Positions 27,511-36,710 of a stretch of 64,000 nt of DNA are shown here, one piece after another. Source of the stretch: Caulobacteraceae bacterium. Lineage in GTDB: Bacteria > Pseudomonadota > Alphaproteobacteria > Caulobacterales > Caulobacteraceae. Every line of letters starts with the position of its first letter. Position 1 is the first letter of the stretch. Below the pieces are notes generated by a model. That model saw only the letters and a list, made by a program, of their open reading frames with translations. It was not told where the DNA came from and searched no databases. The stretch is taken from positions 1-64,000 of the forward strand of contig CANJLH010000018.1 of assembly GCA_947475415.1 (NCBI GenBank), in the 5' to 3' direction. A program made the position numbers and the translations under genes.

Positions 27511-28794
27511 ATGGACCTTGAAGCCCCACCGCCGACATGGACCGCAGACCGTTTCGGGCCGTTCGTCACCGAGGACGCGACCGAATTCAAGGTGGCGACG
27601 GGGGCCTATCACCGCGCGGATGTGTTCCAGGCCGAATTGAAGAAGATCTTCTATTCGACCTGGATCTATCTTGGTCATGAGAGCGAGATCGCAGCGCCCG
27701 GCGACTACAAGGCCACCTGGATCGGGCAGCAGTCGGTCATCCTGGTGCGGGATGCGGACGGCGTGGCCCGGGCGTTCCTGAATATCTGCCGCCATCGCGG
27801 GGCGGGCCTGTGCCGTGAGGAGCAGGGCAATACCAAGCTGTTCGTCTGCCCCTATCACGGCTGGTCTTATGGCCTGGACGGACGGCTGGCGGCGATCGTC
27901 GATCGCTCGCGGTTTCCGGACGACTTTCCCACCGAGGAAAAGGGCCTGATCCCCGTTGCCCGGGTGGAAAGCTACGGCGGGCTGATCTTCGGTTCGCTGA
28001 ACGCGGCGGTGGAGAGCCTGGACAGTTACCTGGGGGAGGCCAAGCCGCACATCGACCTGTGGCTGGGCCGTTGCGCCGGGGGCCGCTACCGGGTGGCGGC
28101 GCCGCACAGGTACGCATATCGGGCGAACTGGAAGCTGCAGGCCGAGAACGTCTACGACGGCTACCACGCCCATTTCGTTCACCGGTCGGCCTACAACACC
28201 TTCCAGAAGTTCGACAACGCCTTCACCGGCCGCCAGTACACGGCGATACGATCAATCGGCCAGACCCGGGGGTTTCCAAAGGGCCACGGGGTGCTGCAGG
28301 CCGGCTCGCCGCTGGAAAACAAGTTCGTGTCGGCGGAGATCCGGCAGCAGTACCGCGACGAACTGGAGCGCCTGAACGGCAAGGCGAGGACCGATGAAAT
28401 CCTGGAGAACCGCCACATGCTGATCTTTCCCAGCGTGGTGATCATGGACAACAACATCCGGGTCATCCAGCCCCGGGCGGTCAATCACACCGAGGTCTAT
28501 TCCTACCCGATGATCATCGAGGGCGCGCATGACGACATCAATTCTTCGCGCCTGCACGACGTGCAGACCCGGGTGGGACCGGCCGGCATCATCGGTGTCG
28601 ACGATCTGGAGGTCTTTCACGGCGCGCAGACCGCGATGTCGGGACCGGGCGTGGAGTCGATCACGCTAAGCCGCGGCCTGCACCTTGAAGAACAGACGCC
28701 GTCAGGGGAACGCATCGGCGCCTTCACCGACGAAACGCCGCAACGGGCGTTCTGGCGACGCTGGCAGGCGGACATGGGCGGGGCGCAATCGTGA
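27511..28794 (+). CDS. aromatic ring-hydroxylating dioxygenase, alpha subunit
   Basis: Catalytic subunit (427 residues) of a Rieske non-heme iron oxygenase that adds O2 to an aromatic ring. The Rieske cluster ligands are Cys93, His95, Cys113 and His116 (CRHRG and CPYHGW, 17 residues between). The mononuclear iron site is Asp216, His219 and His224 in ENVYDGYHAHFVH. The beta subunit gene overlaps its end (GTGA). No reductase or Rieske ferredoxin gene is adjacent, so electron-transfer partners must come from elsewhere. The substrate cannot be read, though relatives act on benzoate, anthranilate or bulky aromatic acids. Confidence 0.92.
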   Translation: MDLEAPPPTWTADRFGPFVTEDATEFKVATGAYHRADVFQAELKKIFYSTWIYLGHESEIAAPGDYKATWIGQQSVILVRDADGVARAFLNICRHRGAGLCREEQGNTKLFVCPYHGWSYGLDGRLAAIVDRSRFPDDFPTEEKGLIPVARVESYGGLIFGSLNAAVESLDSYLGEAKPHIDLWLGRCAGGRYRVAAPHRYAYRANWKLQAENVYDGYHAHFVHRSAYNTFQKFDNAFTGRQYTAIRSIGQTRGFPKGHGVLQAGSPLENKFVSAEIRQQYRDELERLNGKARTDEILENRHMLIFPSVVIMDNNIRVIQPRAVNHTEVYSYPMIIEGAHDDINSSRLHDVQTRVGPAGIIGVDDLEVFHGAQTAMSGPGVESITLSRGLHLEEQTPSGERIGAFTDETPQRAFWRRWQADMGGAQS

Positions 28795-29282
28795 GTGCCG
28801 AGGCTGAAATCGCCAAGCTGGTGATGCTGGAGGCGCGTCTGCTGGACGAGTTCCGCCTGGACGAATGGCTAGAGCTGTTCAGCGCCGACGCGACCTACTG
28901 GTTGCCCATCGATGAGACCGCCGATCCGACCTTCACTTCCTCGATCATCCATGAAACCCGCGACATCCTGGCCATGCGAGTCGAGCAGCTGATGCGGGAG
29001 AACCGACATGCTCAATCGCCGCGCTCCGAGATCGTCCGCTGCGTCACCAACCTAGACATCGACCTGGACGGCGCCGACGCGGCGACCGCCCGCTACAATC
29101 TGATCGCCATCGAGACCCGCTCGGGGGACTGGCGCCAACCGGGGTTGGGCGAGAAACACTTCTACGTGGGACGCAGCCGGTTCGATTTCCGCCGCCACGC
29201 CGAGGGCTGGCGCATCACGGCGAAACAGGTGGTGCTGCTGGATCGCCGCCAGCCCATCGAAGCGCTTTCGTTCATTCTCTGA
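28791..29282 (+). CDS. aromatic ring-hydroxylating dioxygenase, beta subunit
   Basis: Structural small subunit (163 residues) of the Rieske dioxygenase, a cystatin/NTF2-like fold that forms the alpha3beta3 hexamer. Motifs: EARLLDEFRLDEWLELF near the N-terminus, then ATYWLPID and the C-terminal WRITAKQVVLLDRRQP, all typical. The start is GTG at 28791, chosen because it overlaps the alpha-subunit stop as GTGA, which implies coupled translation and balanced stoichiometry. No catalytic residues are expected. Confidence 0.9.
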   Translation: MSAEAEIAKLVMLEARLLDEFRLDEWLELFSADATYWLPIDETADPTFTSSIIHETRDILAMRVEQLMRENRHAQSPRSEIVRCVTNLDIDLDGADAATARYNLIAIETRSGDWRQPGLGEKHFYVGRSRFDFRRHAEGWRITAKQVVLLDRRQPIEALSFIL

Positions 29283-29303
29283 CCCGTCTCGAAGGACCGC
29301 CCT

Positions 29304-30338
29304 ATGCTCGCCCTGACGAAGGTCGCACCGGAGTTCAACGGTCTAGCTCTTGAGCACAAGGAGCCGCGCCCGCCGGGGCCCGGCGAGATGCTGATGAAGC
29401 TGAACGCCGCCGGGGTCTGCGGGACCGACGTGTCGATCTACAAATGGGCGCCCTGGTACGCAAACCGCCTCAAGCTGCCGCGGGTGCTGGGCCATGAAAT
29501 GAGCGGGACGGTGCTGGAAACCGGCGCCGGCGTGGAGAACGTCAAGGCCGGCGACCACGTCAGCCTGGAAAGCCACATTTTCTGCGGTCAATGCCATCAC
29601 TGCCGCACGGGGCGCGCCCACGTGTGCCCGAACACGCGCTACCCGGGGACGGACATCGACGGAGTGATGTCGGAGTATGTCACGCTCCCGTCCTCCATCG
29701 CCTGGGTCAATCCGCCCGGCACGCCGCATGAGGTGGCCGCGATCCTGGAGCCCTTCGGCATCGCCGTGCACGCCACTCTGGAGGGGTCCGGCGTGTCCGG
29801 TCAGAGCGTGGTGATCAACGGCTGCGGCCCCATCGGGCTGATGAACATCGCCATCGCGCGCCATTTCGGGGCCAGTGTGATCATCGCCGTCGACCCCAAC
29901 CCCCTGAGGCGCAGGACGGCGCAGGCGATGGGCGCCGACCGGGTGGTGGACCCGATGGCGGAGAACCTGGACGCCGCGGTCAAGGACATGACCCGCGGCC
30001 TGGGCGCCGATGTGGTGTTCGAATATTCCGGCCAGCCCGAGGGGGTGAAGAACTGCTTCACAGTGGTGACCCAACTGGGCGAGGTGCGCTGGTGCGCCAC
30101 GCCGTCCCACCCGATGGAGTTCGACTTCAACCTCTGGAAGGCCAAGCGCGCCACCATCCATAACATCCATGGTCGGAGGATTTGGGAGACCTGGGCGCGG
30201 GCGACGCCGATGATCTATGAGGGTCAGATCGACCTGAAGCCGGTGCTCAGCCACATCGTACCGCTGTCGGAGGCGCCGCGAGCCTTCGATCTGATCCTGG
30301 CCGGCGAGGCGGTGAAACCGGTGATCGTGCCGGACTGA
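29304..30338 (+). CDS. zinc-dependent alcohol dehydrogenase (medium-chain, Tdh-like)
   Basis: A 344-residue NAD(P)-dependent medium-chain dehydrogenase. Catalytic zinc ligands are Cys39 (VCGTD) and His64-Glu65 (GHE), and the structural zinc is held by Cys94, Cys97, Cys100 and Cys108 (CGQCHHC then HVC). The cofactor motif is GCGPIGLM. It follows the dioxygenase beta gene by 21 bp and probably closes the operon. It could oxidise a dihydrodiol or side-chain alcohol, or reduce an aldehyde; the resemblance to threonine/sorbitol dehydrogenases does not fix the substrate. Confidence 0.88.
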   Translation: MLALTKVAPEFNGLALEHKEPRPPGPGEMLMKLNAAGVCGTDVSIYKWAPWYANRLKLPRVLGHEMSGTVLETGAGVENVKAGDHVSLESHIFCGQCHHCRTGRAHVCPNTRYPGTDIDGVMSEYVTLPSSIAWVNPPGTPHEVAAILEPFGIAVHATLEGSGVSGQSVVINGCGPIGLMNIAIARHFGASVIIAVDPNPLRRRTAQAMGADRVVDPMAENLDAAVKDMTRGLGADVVFEYSGQPEGVKNCFTVVTQLGEVRWCATPSHPMEFDFNLWKAKRATIHNIHGRRIWETWARATPMIYEGQIDLKPVLSHIVPLSEAPRAFDLILAGEAVKPVIVPD

Positions 30339-30357
30339 AAGTGACCTTGGCCGGCTG

Positions 30358-32055
30358 TTAAGTGCGCGACGCCTTGCAGGACCAGTTGGCGGCTTCATAA
30401 ACAGCGCCCGCGATCTTGGCCTTGGTTTTATCGAACACCGATACCATCGGATAGGGGCAGACGAAGAAGTCCCGTGAGGGTCCCGCTGGCGGCGGGATGG
30501 CGACGCCGGATTCCTTGGGCAGGTTCACGTCCCCGAACGCGAACTTCGCCCGGTCCGCACCGCGGTGCATGGTGACTCCGGTGGGCGGCGTCCCCTTTTC
30601 GACCCAGTCGATCAGCGCATACAGGAGCCTGTCTGGCGCGTCCCAAGGCCCGGTCCCGCCGCCGCAGTGGCCCATGCCGGGGATCGCATAAAGTTTGATG
30701 AAACTGGCCACCTTCGCCCGGCCCATGTCGCCCTCCAGTCCGCGCACATAGGCTTCCGCCTGCACGTCGGAGCAGCAGGGATCGCTCACGCCAACCCAAA
30801 TCAAAACCTTGGCGCCGGTTTTCATGGCCTGGGTGAGGTCGGGCTCCCCATGAAATCCGATCTTGGCTTCGGCGGCCATCCAGGCGTCGATGTCGGCCTG
30901 AGTGAAGTGGAAGTCGCGCAAGATGTCATAGCTCGGGCCAAACAGCCCCTGGGCGGTGGTGTTGGCCAGGACGTAGCCGGCAGCGGTGGTCTTGACGATG
31001 TCCCTGTTGGGATTTGGCGACCAGGGCGGCGGGGTCGCGCCCAGGAACATGCTCCACTGAGACATGTTGGAGATCGGCATGGGCTGGACCAGCAGTTTGC
31101 CGCTGGGGGAATGCGGGCCGGCCAGAATGGCCTTGATGGACTTGATCTCCGGAGCGGTCAGGCACTCGGGACCCTCGGCGGCCTTGCACTTGAGCGCGGC
31201 CACGTCATAGCGGCAGAGCCGATGGTCCCAGATGACACCGTCCACGGCGCCGTCGGCGCCGTCACAGGCCTGGGTGACCTTGGCCTCCACCATCTTCAGC
31301 TTGGCCGGCGACAGCCACGCCCCCGGCTCGCGGTTCATCTCCTGGATGGACTGGATGAACTTGGAATAGCCAAACGTGCCTTTCGGTCCGACGCGGGACT
31401 GGCCAAGCAGCACGCCGTCATAGTCCTCCGGGTGATGGCTGATCGCTTCGCCACCCATGCGTCCGCCGCCGGAGCAGCCGGAGTGGTAGCGCCAGATCTT
31501 GTCGACTCCATAGTAGGCCTTGGTGATCCTCTGCGCGGCCTGGGTGGTCAGGTGCGCGGCGCGATGGGTGTGGTCCAACGCCTTCACCGGATCGGACAGG
31601 AAGCTGTAATCGCCGGAGGGACCCTGGCGGCCGGTGTCAGTGCCCGCCACCGCAAAGCCCGCCCGCATGGGGTTGCCGCTGGGGATTTGTGATTCCGTCG
31701 GCACATAGCCCGCCGACCCGCCGAGGCCCACAAAGTAGAAGCGGCCCTTCCATAGGCTCCGGGCCGGAAGCTGCAGGCGGAAGTTGTCACGGTTGGGTCC
31801 GGGATTGGTGGCGGTGACATAGCCTTCGACCCGGCAGTGGGGCACGGGCGTCTCAAGCCGTTGAGCCGATACGATGGTGGTGTCCGCGGCCGCCATGGCC
31901 TGGATGGCCGCCGTGTCGCACGATGCGCTCACATCGTCGCCGGCCCCCTGAGCTTTCGCCACGCCGGAGACTTGGCCGGCGAGCACCACGAGCACCGCGC
32001 CCAGAAGGACTGCGGAGCCCGCGCCGAGATAGGTGGGGCGAAGCCGGATCTTCAT
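30358..32055 (-). CDS. exported tannase/feruloyl esterase family alpha/beta hydrolase
   Basis: Third tannase-family paralogue, about 565 residues. Start at ATG 32055, with GGGAGAA eight bases upstream; the frame extends 14 codons further without a site. A signal peptide with a long hydrophobic core ends around VAKAQG. GCSGGGRMGGEA, the Asp in GVSDPCC, and PGMGHCGGGTGPWD give a complete CS-D-HC site. It is divergent from the TonB receptor at 32329 across 273 bp, so the pair may share regulation. Closest in sequence to the copy at 12746-14425 by eye. Confidence 0.88.
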   Translation of the reverse strand: MKIRLRPTYLGAGSAVLLGAVLVVLAGQVSGVAKAQGAGDDVSASCDTAAIQAMAAADTTIVSAQRLETPVPHCRVEGYVTATNPGPNRDNFRLQLPARSLWKGRFYFVGLGGSAGYVPTESQIPSGNPMRAGFAVAGTDTGRQGPSGDYSFLSDPVKALDHTHRAAHLTTQAAQRITKAYYGVDKIWRYHSGCSGGGRMGGEAISHHPEDYDGVLLGQSRVGPKGTFGYSKFIQSIQEMNREPGAWLSPAKLKMVEAKVTQACDGADGAVDGVIWDHRLCRYDVAALKCKAAEGPECLTAPEIKSIKAILAGPHSPSGKLLVQPMPISNMSQWSMFLGATPPPWSPNPNRDIVKTTAAGYVLANTTAQGLFGPSYDILRDFHFTQADIDAWMAAEAKIGFHGEPDLTQAMKTGAKVLIWVGVSDPCCSDVQAEAYVRGLEGDMGRAKVASFIKLYAIPGMGHCGGGTGPWDAPDRLLYALIDWVEKGTPPTGVTMHRGADRAKFAFGDVNLPKESGVAIPPPAGPSRDFFVCPYPMVSVFDKTKAKIAGAVYEAANWSCKASRT

Positions 32056-32153
32056 AGCGTTTCTCCCGCGAATTCTTTCCCGCGGCGACGACTCCATAAG
32101 CCGCGGCGGCGGATTTTGAGAAACATCGCACGCGATTTTAGGAGGGGTAATTC

Positions 32154-32264
32154 ATGACCGAAACAAATCCGGGTAAGAGCACACATCAACAGCCGTCGGG
32201 CGATGGGCGGCTTCAGGTCATGGTTCGTAGGTTGCGCCCTGGGCCCGCGACGGGCGGGGGTTGA
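32154..32264 (+). CDS. possible small ORF with a strong ribosome binding site
   Basis: A 36-codon frame begins at ATG 32154, seven bases after TAGGAGGGG, one of the strongest Shine-Dalgarno matches in the window. The peptide starts MTETNPGKSTHQQPSGDG and is basic at the end. It lies in the leader between the divergent tannase and the TonB receptor gene, ending 64 bp before the receptor start. It may be a leader peptide, the 5' relic of a lost gene, or chance. No homologous family recognised. Confidence 0.3.
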   Translation: MTETNPGKSTHQQPSGDGRLQVMVRRLRPGPATGGG

Positions 32265-32328
32265 CGGGGGGACACCCCAGGGTCAGTCTTTGATTCAGCA
32301 CCTGAAACTGAATTTGGGGGGGAAACAG

Positions 32329-34980
32329 ATGCACAAGCGGTTCCTGGCCGGCGCAAGCAGTTGCGCCCTGATGTTCGGCGCCAATCTGCTCGCGGCTGAT
32401 CCCGCATTCGCCCAGGCCGCGGGCCAGCGGGCGGCGCGAGCTGAACCCACCGGCCTTGAAGAGGTGGTGGTCACCGCCCGCCGCATAGAGGAAAAGCTGC
32501 AGGATGTTCCGGTGGCTGTGACCGCCATCAACAATGCCCGGCTTCAGGAGCTGGTGGTCAACAACGTCCAGGATCTGAACAAACTCTCGCCCAGCCTGCA
32601 GTCGTCCTCTTGCAGCGGCAATCGCAACGCCTGCTTCAATCCCACCATCCGCGGCCAAGGCACGGCGGCGATGACCAACCAGCCCAGCGTCGCCGCCTAC
32701 TTCGGCGACGTGCCCAGCTTCAACCTGTCCTACTATGACTTGCAAAGTCTCCAGGTCCTTAAGGGGCCCCAGGGCACTCTCTTCGGCGAGACAGCCACCG
32801 GCGGCGCCCTGCTGTTGACGCCCAACAAGCCCGGAAATGTGTTCGGCGGCTATGCCCGCGCCCAGCTCGGCAACTACGCCTACAAAGCCGCCGAAATGGC
32901 GGTGGGCGGCCCGATCATCAGCGACAAACTGATGTTCCGCCTGGCAGGGCAGATCCGCAACCGCAAGGGCTTCACCAAGGGCTATGCCTCCTTTCCGGGC
33001 GGTGGGACACTTGCCAACCCGGTGGACTTTGACAACGTCGACAGCATGGAATGGCGAGCCTCGCTGGTTTGGAAGCCGCTGGAAAACCTTGAGAACTATA
33101 CGATCTACGCCGGGTCTCAATCCAAGCTGAACGGCACCGGACAGTTCGTCTACTATGCCAACCAGAGCTTTATTGACCCGGTGACGCGGGCCATTATCCC
33201 GGCCAACAATCCCGCCTTGGCCGCGGCTTTCATCGCCTTTACCGGCCAGCCGGCGCCGGCCGGTAAGACCTGGGGCCAACTGGCTGAGGACGCCCTCACC
33301 CGCCAGCTTGCCCTCGGACCTCGGGCGCTCAACTACAATTACTCCCGCGCCTCGGAAATCCGCTTCAACGGGCTCATCAACCAGACCCGCTGGGACGTCA
33401 CCGACAACTTTTCGATCAAAAACGTCTACGGCCTTTACTGGACCAGGAACCGCGGCGCGCTGATCGACACTGATGGCACCGACTTGCCGTTCGTCGACAC
33501 CACGGCGATCAAGAATCCGCCGGCGTCGGGCGCCGCGGCGGACCGGCGCTTGGGGGGAGATTCCGCCTGGCTGAACGGCTGGCCGTCCCGCAACTGGAGC
33601 GACGAGATCCAGGCCAGCGGCCAGCTGTTCGACGATCGGCTGAAATGGCAGGCCGGCTATTTCTACAAGGACGTGCGCCAGCGCGACTTCACCGGTCCCA
33701 GCAACAGCATCATCGTGCGCGCCGCCTCGCAGGGTCTGGTGGGCTCGGCGGCCACATGCGCGAGTTTCGGGGTGACCCAGCCCTGCACGACCCTGACCCG
33801 CGCCCAGGCCAAGTCGACCGGCGCCTACGCTCAGGGCACCTATGAAGTTGTTCCTTCGGTGAGTGTCACCGCCGGCTACCGCCGTTCCACCGAGTACCGG
33901 CGCACCGACACCACCGCCGGCCCGCTGGCATCGTTCCTGGTCAACGGCGTATCGATCCCCCTGGTTCAGAAGACCGATCCTTACCCCAACGCCACAATCA
34001 CTTCGCTGATTGTGCCGAAGAAGTCCTACAGCAACTACACCCTGTCCCTGGACTGGAAGGTCAATGACGATGTGCTGCTCTATGTGGCGCATCGCAAGGG
34101 CTACAAGGGCGGCGGCATCAACAACAACGCCCCGGTCGACTCCCCGCTGCGGACCTTTGGGCCTGAAAGCATCAAGGACGCCGAACTCGGGCTGAAGTCG
34201 GACTGGCAGTTGGGTGACATCCGGGGCCGGACCAACATCGCGCTCTATCAGGACTGGTACAAGGACATCCAGCGGACCTCGCTGATCCCGGGTCAGGCGC
34301 TGACCCTGACCTCCAACCTCGCCGACGCGGTGATCAAGGGTCTGGAGTTCGAGACCATGGTCAAGTTCAATGACTGGTTCGACGTCAATGTCTTCCTCGC
34401 CTACACCGACCCGAAGTATAAGGACTGGATCGAGAATTCGACCTGCACGGCGCAATTCTACCGGCCGCAATGCGCCGGCCTGCCGGGCACGACACCGATC
34501 TTTATCGACCACAGCAACGGCTCTCTGGTCGTGGCCGGAAACACCACCCGCTTCACGCCGGATGTGTTCCGCGAAACCTCCAAGATCCGCTGGGGCGTCC
34601 AACCGGCGATCCACCTGAACCCCTGGCTGAACGAGGACATAACTCTCAAGGCCAATGTCTACTACCGCTCCAAGGGGCAGTGGGGGACCGCCGATTCCAA
34701 CACCTCGCTGGTCGCCGGTAACATCCAGCCCCGCAACAGCGTGTTCGGTCTGGTGACCGACCCGGGGATCATGCCGGGCTACACCCTGGCCGACCTGCGC
34801 ATCGACTGGCGCAATATCCACGGATCGCGGGTGAGCGGCGCCGTTTCGGTGACCAATCTCGCCAACAAGACGGTGATGGTCGGCGGCTCCGGCGGCCTGA
34901 CCCTGACCGGTGTCACGCCTGGCATCGCCAACGAGCCGCGCATGTGGTTCCTCGAGTTGAACTACGCGTTCGGGGACTAA
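32329..34980 (+). CDS. TonB-dependent receptor
   Basis: Outer-membrane importer of 883 residues. The start is ATG 32329, eight bases after a GGGGGGG run, giving a signal peptide that ends at PAFAQA; longer frames add nothing supported. EEVVVTARR is the TonB box region, with plug motifs VPVAVTAIN and QGTLFGETATGG, and the barrel ends MWFLELNYAF plus GD. It is clearly a sister of the receptor at 20787-23825, sharing long plug motifs and three Cys pairs, but lacks the OmpA tail. It lies between two tannase-family genes, suggesting a ligand linked to their products. No ligand is identifiable. Confidence 0.92.
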   Translation: MHKRFLAGASSCALMFGANLLAADPAFAQAAGQRAARAEPTGLEEVVVTARRIEEKLQDVPVAVTAINNARLQELVVNNVQDLNKLSPSLQSSSCSGNRNACFNPTIRGQGTAAMTNQPSVAAYFGDVPSFNLSYYDLQSLQVLKGPQGTLFGETATGGALLLTPNKPGNVFGGYARAQLGNYAYKAAEMAVGGPIISDKLMFRLAGQIRNRKGFTKGYASFPGGGTLANPVDFDNVDSMEWRASLVWKPLENLENYTIYAGSQSKLNGTGQFVYYANQSFIDPVTRAIIPANNPALAAAFIAFTGQPAPAGKTWGQLAEDALTRQLALGPRALNYNYSRASEIRFNGLINQTRWDVTDNFSIKNVYGLYWTRNRGALIDTDGTDLPFVDTTAIKNPPASGAAADRRLGGDSAWLNGWPSRNWSDEIQASGQLFDDRLKWQAGYFYKDVRQRDFTGPSNSIIVRAASQGLVGSAATCASFGVTQPCTTLTRAQAKSTGAYAQGTYEVVPSVSVTAGYRRSTEYRRTDTTAGPLASFLVNGVSIPLVQKTDPYPNATITSLIVPKKSYSNYTLSLDWKVNDDVLLYVAHRKGYKGGGINNNAPVDSPLRTFGPESIKDAELGLKSDWQLGDIRGRTNIALYQDWYKDIQRTSLIPGQALTLTSNLADAVIKGLEFETMVKFNDWFDVNVFLAYTDPKYKDWIENSTCTAQFYRPQCAGLPGTTPIFIDHSNGSLVVAGNTTRFTPDVFRETSKIRWGVQPAIHLNPWLNEDITLKANVYYRSKGQWGTADSNTSLVAGNIQPRNSVFGLVTDPGIMPGYTLADLRIDWRNIHGSRVSGAVSVTNLANKTVMVGGSGGLTLTGVTPGIANEPRMWFLELNYAFGD

Positions 34981-34988
34981 TCACCGGC

Positions 34989-35006
34989 CGGGGCCGAACG
35001 GCCCCG
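34989..35006 (+). repeat. intercistronic hairpin between TonB receptor and tannase
   Basis: CGGGGCC (34989-34995) and GGCCCCG (35000-35006) form a 7-bp stem with a GAAC loop. It lies 8 bp after the receptor stop and 27 bp before the tannase start, with no T-run. It may act as an RNA-stability or partial attenuation element that lowers expression of the downstream gene. Confidence 0.4.
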
Positions 35007-35033
35007 AGATCGGACAGACAGGGAGCTGAGGAC

Positions 35034-36710
35034 ATGGGCGTCTTGGGGCGTATCTGTGGGGCGGTCGGCCTGTTCATGGCCGCGGCGCTGGCCGCAGACG
35101 CCGCCCAGGCAGCGCCGGGGGAGTGTTCGGTCGATGCGATCCAGGCCGTCGCCCCGCCGGGCACGCTGATCTTTTCCGCAGACCACCTCGCCGAACCGGT
35201 TCCCCACTGCAAGATCGAAGGCTTTGTCACCGCCACGGACCCGGGCCCGAACCGGAGCTATTTCCGCATCCAGCTGCCCGACAAGGCCTATTGGAAGGGG
35301 CGGTATTATTTCATCGGACTGGGCGGCTCGGCCGGATATGTGCCGACGAATTCGCAGTTTCCGACCGGTAATCCGATGGTGAAGGGCTTCGCCGTGGCCG
35401 GCACGGACACCGGGCACCGGGGCGCCACCTTGGACTGGCGGTTCCTGGACGAGCCCGCGAAGATGGTCGATCACCGCGACCGCGCCGGCCATCTGGTCAC
35501 CGTCGCGGGACAGCAGATCACCAAGGCCTATTATGGGGTCAGCAAGATCTGGCGCTATCACACCGGCTGTTCGGGCGGCGGACGCATGGGCTCCGAGGCG
35601 ATCACCCGCCATCCGGAGGATTACGACGGGGTGCTGCTGGGCGAACGCTCGGGGATCAGCGACAACGACACCCTGGAGTTCAGCAACTATCGCTTCATCC
35701 ACGTCGCCCAGACCATGAACCGCGAGCCGGGCGCCTGGTTGTCGCCGGCCAAGCTGAAGATGGTCGAGACCAAGGTGATCGAAGCCTGCGACCTCACCGA
35801 CGGCGCAAAGGACGGGATCATATGGGACGCAGGGGCCTGCCATTACGATGTGGCCCGACTGCGATGCCCGGCCGGCGACGGGCCGGACTGCCTGACCCAG
35901 CCCGAAATAACCAGTATCAAGGCGATCCTGGACGGCCCCCGCGGCCCAGACGGCAAGCGGCTGGCCGCCGGCTGGCCGATCAGCAATGTCAGCAATTGGT
36001 CCGGCTTCCTGGGCGCCGGCCCGCCTCCCTGGTCGCGGTCCCCCGCGCCGCAGGACATCGCCAAAACGTCCGCCGGTTACATGATCGCCTACACCCGGGG
36101 CGCGGGGGTATTCGGTGACGACTTCGAGCCGTTGAAGTTCGATCTCAAGGACCGGGCGGGGATCGAGAAGTGGGAGGCCCTGTCCCGGTCCCTGGACTTC
36201 ACCAGCGTGCCCGATCCAAGCGGCTTCGAACGGAGCGGCGGCAAGCTGATGCTCTGGGTCGGCGCCAGTTCGCAATGCTGCACGGCGGTGGAAATGGCCG
36301 ATTGGTACAAGAAATGGTCAGGCCGCTTCGGACCGGAGCGCTCCGCCAATTTCATGGCCATGTACGTAGGACCCGGCATCGGCCACTGCTCCGGCGGTCC
36401 AGGACCTCAGGACGGGCCTGACGTGGTTCTCGAGGCTCTGATCAACTGGGTGGAGAACGGCAAGCGGCCTGAGGCTCTGGTGGCCCATCGGGGTCCCGAT
36501 CGCGCGCGCCTGATGTTCGCCGCCAACGCCGATGTTCCCGCATTGCCGATCGAACTGACCGGCGGAAAGCCCCTGCCGCAACCGCTTTCTGGCGGGGCGT
36601 CGCGCGACTTTCTACTGTGTCCCTATCCGCAGAAGTCGGTGTTCGACAAACGCAAGGCCAATCAGCCGGGCGCGATCTACGACGCCGCCAACTGGCGTTG
36701 CCGCCCCTAG
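35034..36710 (+). CDS. exported tannase/feruloyl esterase family protein lacking the triad aspartate
   Basis: Fourth tannase-family member, 558 residues, start ATG 35034 after GGGAGC. The signal peptide ends near DAAQAAPG. The nucleophile motif GCSGGGRMGSEA and the base in PGIGHCSGGPGP are kept, but the segment that reads G-x-S-D-P-C-C in the three paralogues is GASSQCC here, so Ser replaces the acid residue of the Ser-Asp-His triad. The CC pair and the disulfide cysteines remain. It may be inactive, use another acid, or have become a binding protein. It follows the TonB receptor by 53 bp and is likely co-transcribed. Confidence 0.87.
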   Translation: MGVLGRICGAVGLFMAAALAADAAQAAPGECSVDAIQAVAPPGTLIFSADHLAEPVPHCKIEGFVTATDPGPNRSYFRIQLPDKAYWKGRYYFIGLGGSAGYVPTNSQFPTGNPMVKGFAVAGTDTGHRGATLDWRFLDEPAKMVDHRDRAGHLVTVAGQQITKAYYGVSKIWRYHTGCSGGGRMGSEAITRHPEDYDGVLLGERSGISDNDTLEFSNYRFIHVAQTMNREPGAWLSPAKLKMVETKVIEACDLTDGAKDGIIWDAGACHYDVARLRCPAGDGPDCLTQPEITSIKAILDGPRGPDGKRLAAGWPISNVSNWSGFLGAGPPPWSRSPAPQDIAKTSAGYMIAYTRGAGVFGDDFEPLKFDLKDRAGIEKWEALSRSLDFTSVPDPSGFERSGGKLMLWVGASSQCCTAVEMADWYKKWSGRFGPERSANFMAMYVGPGIGHCSGGPGPQDGPDVVLEALINWVENGKRPEALVAHRGPDRARLMFAANADVPALPIELTGGKPLPQPLSGGASRDFLLCPYPQKSVFDKRKANQPGAIYDAANWRCRP

